DNA of 64,000 nt from Pseudomonas aylmerensis (GCF_001702265.1 NZ_MAUE01000028.1:95504-159503); one strand, 5' to 3'. Shown: positions 51,411 to 63,893, numbered from the stretch's first letter. The notes: a model not told the origin generated them from the letters alone. Made by a program: numbers and translations.

Positions 51411-52643
51411 TTAATGTGAAGATTGCGTCATGGCCGCACGGTATTGCCGGGTGCGCCGCGCGATAAACCACTGGTCGCGGACCAGCGCCGTCCATGCGAT
51501 CACCTTGGGATTGGGCCGGTGCCCACGGCTCAGGCGGCGCATCTGGTAGCGCACCACGGCGAGGGTGGCGAGGGCGGCCAGGGGTTTGCGCTTCCAGTCG
51601 ATAGGTTGCAGTTGCGGGTTGAGGTCGCGACCTTCGCGCCAGTGCTTGATCAGTTGCGGTTCCAGGGTCAGCGCGGTGGCGATGCCGGCCATGGCGATGC
51701 CGCTGTCGAGCACTTGTTGCACGATGGGCAGGCGGCGGATGCCACCGGTGACCATTACCGGCATCGTGGCGATGGCGGCCACTTCGCTGGCGAACGCCAG
51801 GAAGTAGGCTTCGCGTGCCAGGGTGCGGCCGTCGCGTGCTTCGCCCTGCATGGCCGGTGCTTCATAGCTGCCGCCGGACAGCTCGAGCAGGTCGATGGGC
51901 AGCGGGTTGAGCATCTCGATCACGGCGCGTGCGTCGGCCTCGTCGAAGCCGCCGCGCTGGAAGTCCGCCGAATTGAGTTTGACCGCCACGCAAAATGACG
52001 CGCTGACGTTGGCGCGCACTGCGTGGATCACCTCCAACAGAAGGCGCGCACGGTTCTCCAGCGAACCACCCCAGCGGTCGGTGCGCCGATTGCTCAGCGG
52101 CGACAGAAACTGGCTGATCAGGTAGCCATGCGCGCCGTGAATCTGTACCCCGGTAAAGCCGGCTTTTTCAGCCAGGCGGGCGCTGGTGGCGAAGCGCTTG
52201 ATCACGTCCTGGATATCCTCCTCCGTCATGGCCCTGGGCTTGGCGAACATCTTGGAAAAGCCGCCCAGGTCAAGGGCGACGGCGGAAGGCGCTATTGCCT
52301 GCTGGCCCAGGTTGGCCATGGTCTGGCGGCCCGGATGGCTGAGCTGCACCCAGAAATGCACGCCCTTGGCGCGGGCCACATCGGCCCATTCGCGAAAGCT
52401 GTCCAGGTGCTGTTCGTCTTCGAGGGCCACGCCGCCGGGGCCGGTCATGGCGTGGCGGTCGATCATCACGTTGCCGGTCAGCAGCAGGCCCGGTTCGCCG
52501 TCTGCCCAGGTCTTGTACAACTGCTTCAATTCGCGGGATGGGGCCTGTTGGGCATCCGCCATATTCTCTTCCATCGCGGCCTTGGCGATACGGTTGGCGA
52601 TGACTTGGCCGTTGGGCAGTTGCAAGGGTTCAAAGGGTGACAT
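51411..52643 (-). CDS. Old-Yellow-Enzyme-type NADH:flavin oxidoreductase
   Basis: A 410-residue FMN reductase with a single TIM-barrel domain (MSPFEPLQLPNGQVIANRIAKAAMEEN, the FVQIHGAHGYLISQFLSPLSNRRTD-type segment in mid-chain). It lacks the iron-sulfur and FAD domains of dienoyl-CoA reductases. Such enzymes reduce activated C=C bonds or nitro groups. The start at 52643 has AGGAG upstream. It is divergent from a MerR regulator across a promoter with a 19-bp spacer, so it should be induced when that regulator binds its effector, perhaps an electrophile. Confidence 0.88.
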   Translation of the reverse strand: MSPFEPLQLPNGQVIANRIAKAAMEENMADAQQAPSRELKQLYKTWADGEPGLLLTGNVMIDRHAMTGPGGVALEDEQHLDSFREWADVARAKGVHFWVQLSHPGRQTMANLGQQAIAPSAVALDLGGFSKMFAKPRAMTEEDIQDVIKRFATSARLAEKAGFTGVQIHGAHGYLISQFLSPLSNRRTDRWGGSLENRARLLLEVIHAVRANVSASFCVAVKLNSADFQRGGFDEADARAVIEMLNPLPIDLLELSGGSYEAPAMQGEARDGRTLAREAYFLAFASEVAAIATMPVMVTGGIRRLPIVQQVLDSGIAMAGIATALTLEPQLIKHWREGRDLNPQLQPIDWKRKPLAALATLAVVRYQMRRLSRGHRPNPKVIAWTALVRDQWFIARRTRQYRAAMTQSSH

Positions 52644-52671
52644 GGGTTGACTCCTGAGCAGGGGAGGCCTC

Positions 52672-52702
52672 AGGCTAAGCTTAAAGTTAACTTTAATGTC
52701 AA
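52672..52702 (-). promoter_or_regulatory. MerR-type promoter of the Old-Yellow-Enzyme gene
   Basis: On the minus strand a perfect -35 TTGACA (52702-52697) and -10 TAGCCT (52677-52672) are separated by 19 bp instead of 17. The spacer contains the perfect palindrome TTAAAGTTAACTTTAA (52681-52696). A stretched spacer filled by a palindrome is the hallmark of MerR activation. The divergent merR start lies 20 bp beyond the palindrome, so the same site should autoregulate it. Confidence 0.85.
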
Positions 52703-52715
52703 GCAGGCAGTGTCG

Positions 52716-53120
52716 ATGAATATTGGTGAGTTGGCCAAACAAAGTGGGCTGGCGGCGTCGCGTATCCGTTTCTATGAAGCCGAAGGGCTGATCAGCCAGG
52801 TGGGGCGCCAGGCCAATGGCTATCGCCGCTATGCACCGGAGGCCTTGCAGACGCTGCGCTTGATTCAGAGCGCCCAGCAGGCCGGCTTCACCTTGCAGGA
52901 ACTCAAGGCGCTGATGCCGGCCCCCGGCGAGCACAAGCGCGACGAGCTGATCGAGGCGCTCGAGCGCAAGGTCGAGCAGATTGAAGCGATGCAGGCACAA
53001 CTGGCGCACAGCAAGGCGCAGTTACTCGGGGTGATCGACGCGGTACGCGCGCAACCGGAAGGTGTGCCGTGTTCGATGGGGCAGAAACAGGTGCTTGCGT
53101 CGATCAAACTCAACTCATAA
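52716..53120 (+). CDS. MerR-family transcriptional regulator
   Basis: A 134-residue regulator. The winged helix-turn-helix lies at residues 1-70 (MNIGELAKQSGLAASRIRFYEAEGLI, then NGYRRYAPEALQTLRLI). A coiled-coil dimer helix follows (ELIEALERKVEQIEAMQAQLAHSKAQLL). Two cysteine-poor C-terminal segments, with one Cys in VPCSMGQ, leave the effector open. It is not a CueR/SoxR type, because their paired cysteines are absent. The divergent Old-Yellow-Enzyme gene is its evident target. A terminator follows the stop codon. Confidence 0.9.
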   Translation: MNIGELAKQSGLAASRIRFYEAEGLISQVGRQANGYRRYAPEALQTLRLIQSAQQAGFTLQELKALMPAPGEHKRDELIEALERKVEQIEAMQAQLAHSKAQLLGVIDAVRAQPEGVPCSMGQKQVLASIKLNS

Positions 53121-53147
53121 AAAAGCCCTGGCATGCCAGGGCTTTTT
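53119..53147. terminator. Bidirectional intrinsic terminator between merR and DUF934
   Basis: The perfect 18-bp palindrome GCCCTGGCATGCCAGGGC (53125-53142) is flanked by A residues on the left and T residues on the right. It forms a strong hairpin with U runs for transcripts from either side, and the two genes converge on it. Confidence 0.9.
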
Positions 53148-53160
53148 CATTTGTGCAGAC

Positions 53161-53655
53161 TCAGCGGCGACGGAACAGCGGCAGCGGTTCATCCGTTGCA
53201 GCCTGGTACGTCACCGAGAAATCCTTGAGGCTTTCCAGTGCTTCGTACGGGTCTTTGTCGGCGCGCAAGGCGAAGGCATCGAAGCCGCAGCGGTGCAGGT
53301 AGAACAGCTGGTCGCGCAGCACGTCGCCAATCGCCCGCAGCTCGCCCTTGTAACCGTAGCGGTCACGCAACAGGCGGGCATTGGAGTAGTTGCGACCATC
53401 GGTGAAGGCCGGGAAGTTCAGGGCGATAACCTGGAAGTGCGCCACGTCTTCGCCGATTTCCTCGGCCTCTTCATCGGCGTCCAGCCACACACCCAGACCG
53501 CCGTCGCGGGCCTTGAGGGCGTGGCCGTGTTCGCGCCACAGGGCCAACGGCACGATCAGGTCGTCGCAGTTGGAAATGCCATCGAAGCTCGCGTCCTTGG
53601 GCAGCAGGTGCCAGGTTTCGTCGACGACTTCGTTGTTCTTAATGATTCGCTGCAT
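53161..53655 (-). CDS. DUF934 protein, partner of sulfite reductase
   Basis: A 164-residue cytoplasmic protein starting MQRIIKNNEVVDETWHLL, of the DUF934 family (also called oxidoreductase in some annotations). It overlaps the cysI 3' end by 17 bp, so the two are co-translated. In pseudomonads this pairing is conserved, and a role in sulfite reduction is inferred from it. The LRERYGYKGELRAIGDVLRDQL-like middle part is the best conserved stretch of the family. Confidence 0.8.
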   Translation of the reverse strand: MQRIIKNNEVVDETWHLLPKDASFDGISNCDDLIVPLALWREHGHALKARDGGLGVWLDADEEAEEIGEDVAHFQVIALNFPAFTDGRNYSNARLLRDRYGYKGELRAIGDVLRDQLFYLHRCGFDAFALRADKDPYEALESLKDFSVTYQAATDEPLPLFRRR

Positions 53656-55297
53656 AGACGCGCTCCTTGAACAGGTCAATGCCGATGCGCTGGTAGGTGT
53701 CGATGAAACGCTCATCTTCGGTGCGCTGTTCGATGTACACGTCGATCAGCTTGCCGATCACCTCGGGCATGGCTTCCTGGGCGAAGGACGGGCCGAGGAT
53801 CTTGCCCAGGCTCGCATCGCGGCTGGCGCTGCCACCCAGGGACACTTGGTAGAATTCTTCGCCTTTCTTGTCCACGCCCAGGATGCCGATGTGGCCGACG
53901 TGGTGGTGACCACAGGCGTTCATGCAACCGGAGATGTTCAAGTCCAGCTCGCCGATGTCGAACAGGTAGTCGAGGTCGTCGAAGCGGCGCTGGATCGATT
54001 CGGCGATCGGGATCGACTTGGCGTTGGCCAGGGAGCAGAAGTCGCCGCCCGGGCAGCAGATGATGTCGGTCAACAGGCCGATGTTCGGCGTGGCGAAACC
54101 GCCTTCGCGCAGCTCGCCCCACAGGGTGAACAGTTGGCTCTGTTCAACGTCCGCGAGAATGATGTTCTGCTCGTGGGAAGTACGCAGTTGACCGAAGCTG
54201 TAGCGGTCGGCCAGGTCGGCGACGGCGTCCAGCTGTTTGTCGGTGATATCGCCCGGGGCAACGCCCGTCGGTTTCAGCGACAGGGTCACGGCCACATAGC
54301 CAGGACGTTTGTGCGCCAGGGTGTTGCGCGTGCGCCAGCGGGCAAAGCCTGGGTGCTGCTGGTCGAGCGCGGCGAGCTCGGCGTCCTGATTGCTCAGGGC
54401 CTTGTACTCGGGGTCGACGAAGTGCTTGGCCACGCGGTGTACTTCGGCTTCGGTCAGGGTGGTCTGGCCGCCGCGCAGGTGTTCCATCTCGGCGTCGACT
54501 TTCTGGGCGAATACCTCAGGGGTCAGCGCCTTGACCAGGATCTTGATCCGGGCCTTGTACTTGTTGTCACGACGGCCATAGCGGTTGTAGACCCGCAGGA
54601 TCGCGTCGAGGTAGCTCAACAGGTCCTGCCACGGCAGGAATTCGTTGATGAACGCACCGACCACCGGGGTCCGGCCGAGGCCACCGCCCACCAGCACGCG
54701 GAAGCCCAACTCGCCGTCGGCGTTGTACACCGGCTCCAGGCCGATGTCGTGGACTTCGATGGCCGCACGGTCCGAAGTCGAGCCATTGATGGCGATCTTG
54801 AACTTGCGCGGCAGGTAGGCGAATTCTGGGTGGAACGTCGTCCATTGGCGGACGATTTCACACCAGGGGCGTGGGTCGATCAGTTCGTCGGCGGCAACGC
54901 CGGCAAACTGGTCGGTGGTCACGTTGCGCAGGCAGTTACCGCTGGTCTGAATGGCGTGCATCTGCACGGTCGCCAGTTCGGCCAGGATGTCCGGCACATC
55001 TTCCAGCGCCGGCCAGTTGAACTGCACGTTCTGGCGGGTACTGATGTGGGCATAGCCTTTGTCGAAGTCGCGGGCAATCTTGGCCATCATGCGCATCTGG
55101 CGCGAGGTCAACTGGCCGTAGGGCACGGCAACTCGCAACATCGGCGCAAAGCGCTGAACATAAAGGCCATTTTGCAGGCGCAGAGGGCGGAACTCTTCTT
55201 CGCTCAGTTCACCTGCTAGGTAGCGTCGGGTCTGATCACGGAACTGCTTGACGCGGTCCTCGATGATGCGCTGATCGTATTCGTCGTATACGTACAT
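53639..55297 (-). CDS. cysI: Sulfite (nitrite/sulfite) reductase hemoprotein subunit
   Basis: A 552-residue siroheme and [4Fe-4S] enzyme that reduces sulfite to sulfide in cysteine synthesis. Both ferredoxin-like nitrite/sulfite reductase repeats are present. The cluster ligands sit in CCPGGDFCSLA and SGCMNACGHHHVG in the C-terminal half. The substrate-binding Arg-rich segment HISTRQNVQFNW is in the first half. The start MYVYDEYDQRI at 55297 has AGGA upstream and is the usual family start. A dyad ATAACC-N18-GGTTAT about 110 bp upstream may be a CysB site. Confidence 0.92.
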   Translation of the reverse strand: MYVYDEYDQRIIEDRVKQFRDQTRRYLAGELSEEEFRPLRLQNGLYVQRFAPMLRVAVPYGQLTSRQMRMMAKIARDFDKGYAHISTRQNVQFNWPALEDVPDILAELATVQMHAIQTSGNCLRNVTTDQFAGVAADELIDPRPWCEIVRQWTTFHPEFAYLPRKFKIAINGSTSDRAAIEVHDIGLEPVYNADGELGFRVLVGGGLGRTPVVGAFINEFLPWQDLLSYLDAILRVYNRYGRRDNKYKARIKILVKALTPEVFAQKVDAEMEHLRGGQTTLTEAEVHRVAKHFVDPEYKALSNQDAELAALDQQHPGFARWRTRNTLAHKRPGYVAVTLSLKPTGVAPGDITDKQLDAVADLADRYSFGQLRTSHEQNIILADVEQSQLFTLWGELREGGFATPNIGLLTDIICCPGGDFCSLANAKSIPIAESIQRRFDDLDYLFDIGELDLNISGCMNACGHHHVGHIGILGVDKKGEEFYQVSLGGSASRDASLGKILGPSFAQEAMPEVIGKLIDVYIEQRTEDERFIDTYQRIGIDLFKERVYAANH

Positions 55298-55407
55298 ATA
55301 GGTCCTGTTCTCGGCAAATCTGCGCGCACGGCCGCGCACTCCCAACGGAGCCGGCGCACGATACCAGTTTGCGTTTATGCGCAAAAGTGATGTTTGAGTA
55401 TATGCAA

Positions 55408-55437
55408 ATAACCAAAATGACTAATGAGAACGGTTAT
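55408..55437. promoter_or_regulatory. Candidate CysB-type dyad upstream of cysI
   Basis: ATAACC (55408-55413) and GGTTAT (55432-55437) are perfect inverted arms 18 bp apart in an AT-rich stretch between cysI and the divergent small gene. Its spacing and AT content are compatible with a LysR-type regulator such as CysB, but no consensus was tested. Confidence 0.35.
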
Positions 55438-55530
55438 CGCGATACCCACATTTGTCATGCGGGCAATCGTCGACTTTACTGTGATCGTGTCTGAACGTGA
55501 TCACCTATAAAACCGACAAGAGGCGATGCG

Positions 55531-55644
55531 ATGAGCAATTCGACAAAAGCCCGTAAACCCGACAGTACCGTGGACGCCTGGGCCATTCTGTTCTTGATAA
55601 TCCTGGTGGTTGGAACTGCCGTGTTCTGGGTCAGCCACCAGTAG
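55531..55644 (+). CDS. 37-residue single-pass membrane peptide
   Basis: A short frame MSNSTKARKPDSTVDAW followed by one strong membrane segment (about residues 17-33, rich in Ile, Leu and Val) and ending VSHQ. AGAGG stands seven bases before the ATG, the ideal position. The charged N-terminus and hydrophobic C-terminus suggest an inner-membrane peptide with the N-terminus inside. The divergent placement from cysI hints at co-regulation, but nothing shows its function. Confidence 0.6.
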   Translation: MSNSTKARKPDSTVDAWAILFLIILVVGTAVFWVSHQ

Positions 55645-55660
55645 TTATAGATACGGACCC

Positions 55661-55690
55661 CTGTCAGAGCTGGCTTGCCAGCTCTGACAG
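55661..55690. repeat. Perfect 14-bp-arm palindrome
   Basis: CTGTCAGAGCTGGC and GCCAGCTCTGACAG are separated by only TT. It lies between the small membrane peptide gene and the convergent DUF2970 gene. There is no T run in either direction, so it is not a classical terminator. It may act as an RNA stabiliser for both messages. Confidence 0.7.
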
Positions 55691-55701
55691 ACAGGTTGGG
55701 T

Positions 55702-55920
55702 TTATACGCCAGCCACGTGCAGCACCAGTTGCACGATGCCAAACAGCGTCAGCGCAAACACCGCCGTGAACAGAATGCCCAGGATCACAAAGTGGCTAGG
55801 CTTGCCGTGGGTGAAGTCGCGGGCGCGGTTCTTGCCGCTCTGCACGCCAAAGGCGGCCGCCATCACGCTGTGGAGCATCTGCCAGAAGGTCGGCGGCTTG
55901 TTGTTGGCTGGATCGTCCAT
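55702..55920 (-). CDS. DUF2970 small membrane protein
   Basis: A 72-residue protein of the DUF2970 family. The cytoplasmic N-terminal part has the family pattern FWQMLHSVMAAAFGVQSGKNRARDF, and one membrane segment near the C-terminus (HFVILGILFTAVFALTLFGIVQL) follows. Its position next to metH is conserved in pseudomonads as I remember it. No function is known. Confidence 0.82.
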   Translation of the reverse strand: MDDPANNKPPTFWQMLHSVMAAAFGVQSGKNRARDFTHGKPSHFVILGILFTAVFALTLFGIVQLVLHVAGV

Positions 55921-55972
55921 ACATCCCTCGACACAAGGTGTGTGAGGGACAGCATAGACAATCCCCCAGGCG

Positions 55973-59683
<3,711 letters not shown>

Positions 59684-59747
59684 GGGACTACTCTAGTTCA
59701 GGCATTACGGAGGGCGTGGATCATAGCAAACCTGTGCGCTTTTAGAG

Positions 59748-59766
59748 CATGCAAGGTTTTTGCATG
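59748..59766. promoter_or_regulatory. Dyad between metH and cti
   Basis: CATGCAA (59748-59754) and TTGCATG (59760-59766) are perfect arms around a 5-bp centre, near the middle of the 167-bp divergent gap. It could be an operator for either gene, or a hairpin in the metH leader. No known regulator was matched. Confidence 0.4.
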
Positions 59767-59850
59767 AATATCGCTCACGTTAATGGCGCGTCGACATCGG
59801 TAGACTTGTCGGCAATTTTTCAGCGCACGCATTGAATCGGGACCGGATAC

Positions 59851-62142
59851 ATGTCACTTCGTCTTATCGTCAGCGCCGTCCTGGCCTTGATAGCCAGTAC
59901 TGCCACGGCAGAAGGTCCCGCTCCGGCGATCTCTTATACCCGCGACATCCAACCGATCTTCACCGAGAAATGCGTGGCCTGCCATGCCTGCTACGACTCT
60001 GCCTGCCAGTTGAACCTGGGCAGCGCCGAGGGCGCGGTGCGCGGGGCTACCAAAGTGCCGGTGTACGACGGCGAACGCAGCCAGGCCACGCCGACGACCC
60101 GATTGTTCTACGACGCCTTCGGCAAGCAGGCCTGGCAGCAGAAGGGCTTCTATTCGGTACTCGATGCCCAGGGCAGCCAGGCCGCGCTGATGGCGCGCAT
60201 GCTGGAGCTGGGGCATAACGCGCCGCTGCAGCCGAATGCCAAGTTGCCCGAAGACATCGTGCTGGGCCTCAGCCGCGAGAATATGTGTGCAATGCCTGGC
60301 GAGTTCAACGCCTATGCCGGCGCCCATCCCAAGGAAGGCATGCCGCTGGCCGTCACCGGCCTGACCGACCAGCAATACCAGACCCTGCAACGCTGGCTGG
60401 CCTCCGGCGCGCCGATTGACGAGCAGGGCCTGGCGCCCAGCGCCAGGGAAGCGCTGCAGGTGCAGCAGTGGGAAAACCTCTTCAACCAGCCGGGCGCTCG
60501 CGAAAGCCTGGTGGCGCGCTGGTTGTTCGAGCATCTGTTCCTCGCGCACATCTATTTCGAGAACGGCGAGCCGGGGCATTTCTTCCAATGGGTGCGTTCG
60601 CGCACGCCAAGCGGCCAGCCCATCGACCTGATCGCTACGCGCCGCCCGAATGACGACCCCGGCACCCAGGTGTACTACCGGTTGTGGCCAGTGCAGGGCG
60701 TGATCGTGCATAAAACCCACATCACGTACCCGTTCAGCGCGGCGAAGATGGCGCGCATCAAGGAGTTGTTCTACGCCGGCAACTGGCAGGTCGACGCCTT
60801 GCCGGGTTACGGGCCGGGCCGTCGTGCCAACCCGTTCGAAACCTTCGAGGCGATCCCGGCCAAGGCGCGCTACCAGTTCATGCTCGATAACGCCGAGTAT
60901 TTCGTGCGCACCTTCATTCGCGGGCCGGTGTGCCGTGGGCAGATCGCCACGGACGTGATCCGCGACAACTTCTGGGCCCTGTTCCAGGACCCCGAGCACG
61001 ACCTGTACATCACCGATGCGCGTTATCGCGGCCAGGCCACGCCGCTGCTGGCGATGCCGGGGCAGAACGATGACGTCGGCAGCGTGCTGAGCCTGTGGCT
61101 GGCCTACCGCGACAAACGCAATGAATACGAGGCCTTGCGCCGCGACAGTTACGCCGATCTGCCGCCGCCGAGTTGGTCGAGCCTGTGGGCCGGCAATGAC
61201 AATGCCTTGCTGAGTATCTTCCGCCACTTCGACAGCGCCTCGGTGACCAAGGGCCTGATCGGTGAGGTGCCACAGACGATGTGGCTGTTTGACTACCCGC
61301 TGCTGGAACGCACCTATTACCAATTGGCGGTGAACTTCGATGTGTTCGGCAATGTGTCGCACCAGGCCCAGACCCGCCTGTATTTCGACTTGATCCGCAA
61401 CGGCGCCGAGCAGAACTTCCTGCGCCTGATGCCGGCCGACAGTCGCGAGGATTTCCTCGACGACTGGTACCAGAACAGCGGCAAGCTCAAGTTGTGGCTG
61501 GACTACGAGGCCATCGACGACGACACGCCCACCGGCCTGCACCTGGATGCCAATGACCCCAAACGTGACTTTGCCAACCAGTTGCTCGCGCGATATGGCG
61601 ACCTGAATGCCAGCCCGGACCCGATCAACCGTTGTGACGGCGCCTTTTGCTCGCGTGACGGGATCGACCCGGCATTGCAGGATGCTGAGCAGGCCCTGAG
61701 TCGCCTGACGGCGCGCCCGGCAGCCGGGCTCAAGGTCATCGACCAATTGCCTGAGGCGACGATGCTGCGGATCGAAACCACCCGCGGCAAGCGCGTGGTC
61801 TACAGCATGTTGCGCAACCGCGCGCACAGTAACGTGGCGTTCCTGCTGGGTGAGGCCTACCGCTATCAGCCGGGCCTGGACACCGTGACCATCTACCCCG
61901 GCGTGCTCAGCAGCTACCCGAACTTCATGTTTAACATTCCCGCGCAGGAAGTCCCCGAGTTCGTCGCCGAAATGGAGCGGGCCAAGGACGCCAACCGCTT
62001 TGAGAAGATTGTCGACCGCTGGGGCGTGCGCCGCAGCCATCCGTTGTTCTGGCAGTACTTCCATGATTTGTCGCGCTACATCCACGAAACCACGCCGGTG
62101 GAAGAGGGTGTGCTGGATATGAACCGCTACGAGAATCTTTGA
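59851..62142 (+). CDS. cti: Fatty acid cis/trans isomerase
   Basis: A 763-residue periplasmic enzyme that converts cis- to trans-unsaturated fatty acids in membrane phospholipids, a rapid response to solvents and heat. A signal peptide covers about residues 1-21 (MSLRLIVSAVLALIASTATA). The c-type haem site is C41-V-A-C44-H45 (EKCVACHACYD), as expected for Cti. The remaining sequence follows the family throughout, with no break. Known Cti enzymes are constitutive and are controlled through membrane state, so the lack of a nearby regulator is normal. Confidence 0.93.
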   Translation: MSLRLIVSAVLALIASTATAEGPAPAISYTRDIQPIFTEKCVACHACYDSACQLNLGSAEGAVRGATKVPVYDGERSQATPTTRLFYDAFGKQAWQQKGFYSVLDAQGSQAALMARMLELGHNAPLQPNAKLPEDIVLGLSRENMCAMPGEFNAYAGAHPKEGMPLAVTGLTDQQYQTLQRWLASGAPIDEQGLAPSAREALQVQQWENLFNQPGARESLVARWLFEHLFLAHIYFENGEPGHFFQWVRSRTPSGQPIDLIATRRPNDDPGTQVYYRLWPVQGVIVHKTHITYPFSAAKMARIKELFYAGNWQVDALPGYGPGRRANPFETFEAIPAKARYQFMLDNAEYFVRTFIRGPVCRGQIATDVIRDNFWALFQDPEHDLYITDARYRGQATPLLAMPGQNDDVGSVLSLWLAYRDKRNEYEALRRDSYADLPPPSWSSLWAGNDNALLSIFRHFDSASVTKGLIGEVPQTMWLFDYPLLERTYYQLAVNFDVFGNVSHQAQTRLYFDLIRNGAEQNFLRLMPADSREDFLDDWYQNSGKLKLWLDYEAIDDDTPTGLHLDANDPKRDFANQLLARYGDLNASPDPINRCDGAFCSRDGIDPALQDAEQALSRLTARPAAGLKVIDQLPEATMLRIETTRGKRVVYSMLRNRAHSNVAFLLGEAYRYQPGLDTVTIYPGVLSSYPNFMFNIPAQEVPEFVAEMERAKDANRFEKIVDRWGVRRSHPLFWQYFHDLSRYIHETTPVEEGVLDMNRYENL

Positions 62143-62206
62143 TCGACCTTTGTCCGCCCGCCATGGTCCCAACTTCAGGCATCGGTGTTGGGAAGGGTGG
62201 CGGAAA

Positions 62207-63247
62207 ATGTTGATCTCGGTACAGGCGCTGCGCGCTCTGGCGGCCTGGACAGTGGTGGGGCACCACTTCATGCAGATTTTCTTCGGCTTCAAGGCGGACA
62301 CCGCCCTGGGCCGGCTGTTTGTGGAAAAGGGCGCGGCGGGCGTGGACGTGTTTTTCGTGATCAGCGGCCTGGTGATCTTCCTGTCCACCCAGGACAAGGA
62401 CCTGCCGCCCTGGCGATTCCTGCTCTACCGCCTGTTGCGCATCGTGCCGGCCTATTGGTTCTACACCTTGCTGATGGCCTTGCTGGTGGTGGTTGCCCGG
62501 CCGATGCTGCCGGATCAGAGCGTCGATGCGGCCCATGTGCTGATGTCGTTGTTCTTTATCCCTTCCGAGAACCCCGGCGGCTATGGGGTGTACCCGACGC
62601 TCAACGTGGGCTGGACGCTGAACTACGAAATGCTCTTCTACCTGCTGTTCGCCTGGGCGCTGCTGTTCCGTCGGCAGTGGCGATTGCTGGTGGTCGCGGC
62701 GCTGTTGTTCGCGGTGTGCGAGGCCTGGACGTCATTCGGCTGGATCAGCGAGTTCTACCGCTCGGATATCGTGGTCGAGTTCCTGATGGGCATCGGCATT
62801 GGCATGCTCTACCGCAAGGGCTGGATTCGTCCCGGCGTGTGGCTGCCGTTGCTGGGCGTCGCCGCCGCGCTGCTGGCGATCTACCATTGGCCGGCTTCGC
62901 CACGGGCGCTGACCTGGGGCCTGCCCAGCGCGGTGCTGGTGGTGGCGTGCATGGCGCTGGAGCGCTTCTTTGCGGACAATCGATTGCTTAAAGTGCTGGG
63001 GGACTGTTCCTATTCGGTGTATCTGCTGCACGTGCTGGTGTTGTCCGCCGGTGGTTACGCCGCCCAGCGCTACGGCCTGAACCCGTATGCCGTACTGGCG
63101 GTGTGCGTGGTGATCATCGGCCTGGGTGCCCTGGGCAGCTACCGTTGGCTGGAAAAGGGCAGTTATCGCCTGCTCAAGGGCTGGTTCGATGGCGACCAAC
63201 GGTCAAATTTATCCCGACAAAAATACTCGGACTTTGTACCTCTGTAA
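62207..63247 (+). CDS. Acyltransferase 3 family membrane protein
   Basis: A 346-residue membrane protein with about ten membrane segments. The family signature VQALRALAAWTVVGHHF opens the protein and includes the key R and H residues. GVDVFFVISGLVIFL and RLLRIVPAYWFYTLL follow. Such proteins O-acylate sugars of lipopolysaccharide, exopolysaccharide or other envelope glycans. The gene lies 64 bp after cti, so it may share its transcript. The target is unknown. The start at 62207 is supported by GGCGGAAA. Confidence 0.85.
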   Translation: MLISVQALRALAAWTVVGHHFMQIFFGFKADTALGRLFVEKGAAGVDVFFVISGLVIFLSTQDKDLPPWRFLLYRLLRIVPAYWFYTLLMALLVVVARPMLPDQSVDAAHVLMSLFFIPSENPGGYGVYPTLNVGWTLNYEMLFYLLFAWALLFRRQWRLLVVAALLFAVCEAWTSFGWISEFYRSDIVVEFLMGIGIGMLYRKGWIRPGVWLPLLGVAAALLAIYHWPASPRALTWGLPSAVLVVACMALERFFADNRLLKVLGDCSYSVYLLHVLVLSAGGYAAQRYGLNPYAVLAVCVVIIGLGALGSYRWLEKGSYRLLKGWFDGDQRSNLSRQKYSDFVPL

Positions 63248-63288
63248 TGATTTGGCGTAAACTGCCCGCAAGCCTGTGAGGAGTTTCC

Positions 63289-63873
63289 ATGACTGCCATA
63301 ACCATTACCGACGCCGCCCACGATTACCTGGCCGACCTGCTGTCCAAGCAGAACACCCCGGGTATTGGTATCCGCGTCTTTATTACCCAGCCCGGCACCC
63401 AATACGCCGAGACTTGCATTGCCTACTGCAAGCCTGGGGAAGAGAAACCTGAAGACACCGCGCTGGGGCTGAAAAGCTTCACCGCGTACATCGACGCCTT
63501 CAGCGAAGCCTTCCTCGACGACGCCGTGGTCGACTACGCCACCGACCGTATGGGCGGCCAGTTGACCATCAAGGCGCCGAACGCCAAGGTGCCGAACGTC
63601 AATGCTGACAGCCCGGTCAACGAGCGCATCAACTACTACCTGCAAACCGAGATCAACCCGGGACTGGCCAGCCACGGCGGTCAGGTCAGCTTGATCGATG
63701 TAGTGGAAGACGGTATCGCCGTATTGAAATTCGGCGGCGGCTGCCAGGGCTGCGGCCAGGCGGACGTCACCCTGCGCGAAGGCATCGAGCGCACCCTGCT
63801 GGAACGTATTCCAGAGCTCAAGGGTGTACGCGACGTGACTGACCACACGCAGAAAGAAAACGCCTACTACTGA
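63289..63873 (+). CDS. nfuA: Iron-sulfur cluster biogenesis protein NfuA
   Basis: A 194-residue carrier that delivers [4Fe-4S] clusters to target enzymes and protects them in stress. The N-terminal half is the degenerate A-type (HesB-like) domain (ITITDAAHDYLADLLSKQ), lacking the three A-type cysteines in their usual places. The C-terminal Nfu domain carries the cluster ligands C152-QG-C155 (GGCQGCGQADVTL). GAGGAG stands just upstream of the ATG. A strong terminator follows. Confidence 0.95.
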   Translation: MTAITITDAAHDYLADLLSKQNTPGIGIRVFITQPGTQYAETCIAYCKPGEEKPEDTALGLKSFTAYIDAFSEAFLDDAVVDYATDRMGGQLTIKAPNAKVPNVNADSPVNERINYYLQTEINPGLASHGGQVSLIDVVEDGIAVLKFGGGCQGCGQADVTLREGIERTLLERIPELKGVRDVTDHTQKENAYY

Positions 63874-63893
63874 GTAAGGCGTTCACTGCGAAC

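Noticed and set aside
59684..59850. Cobalamin or SAM riboswitch in the metH leader
   Set aside because: The leader is short, and no B12-box or SAM-motif consensus or multi-stem structure could be recognised.
59854..62397. Open frame of about 850 codons opposite cti
   Set aside because: Antisense shadow; Cti has a signal peptide and a haem motif, and its frame is conserved throughout.
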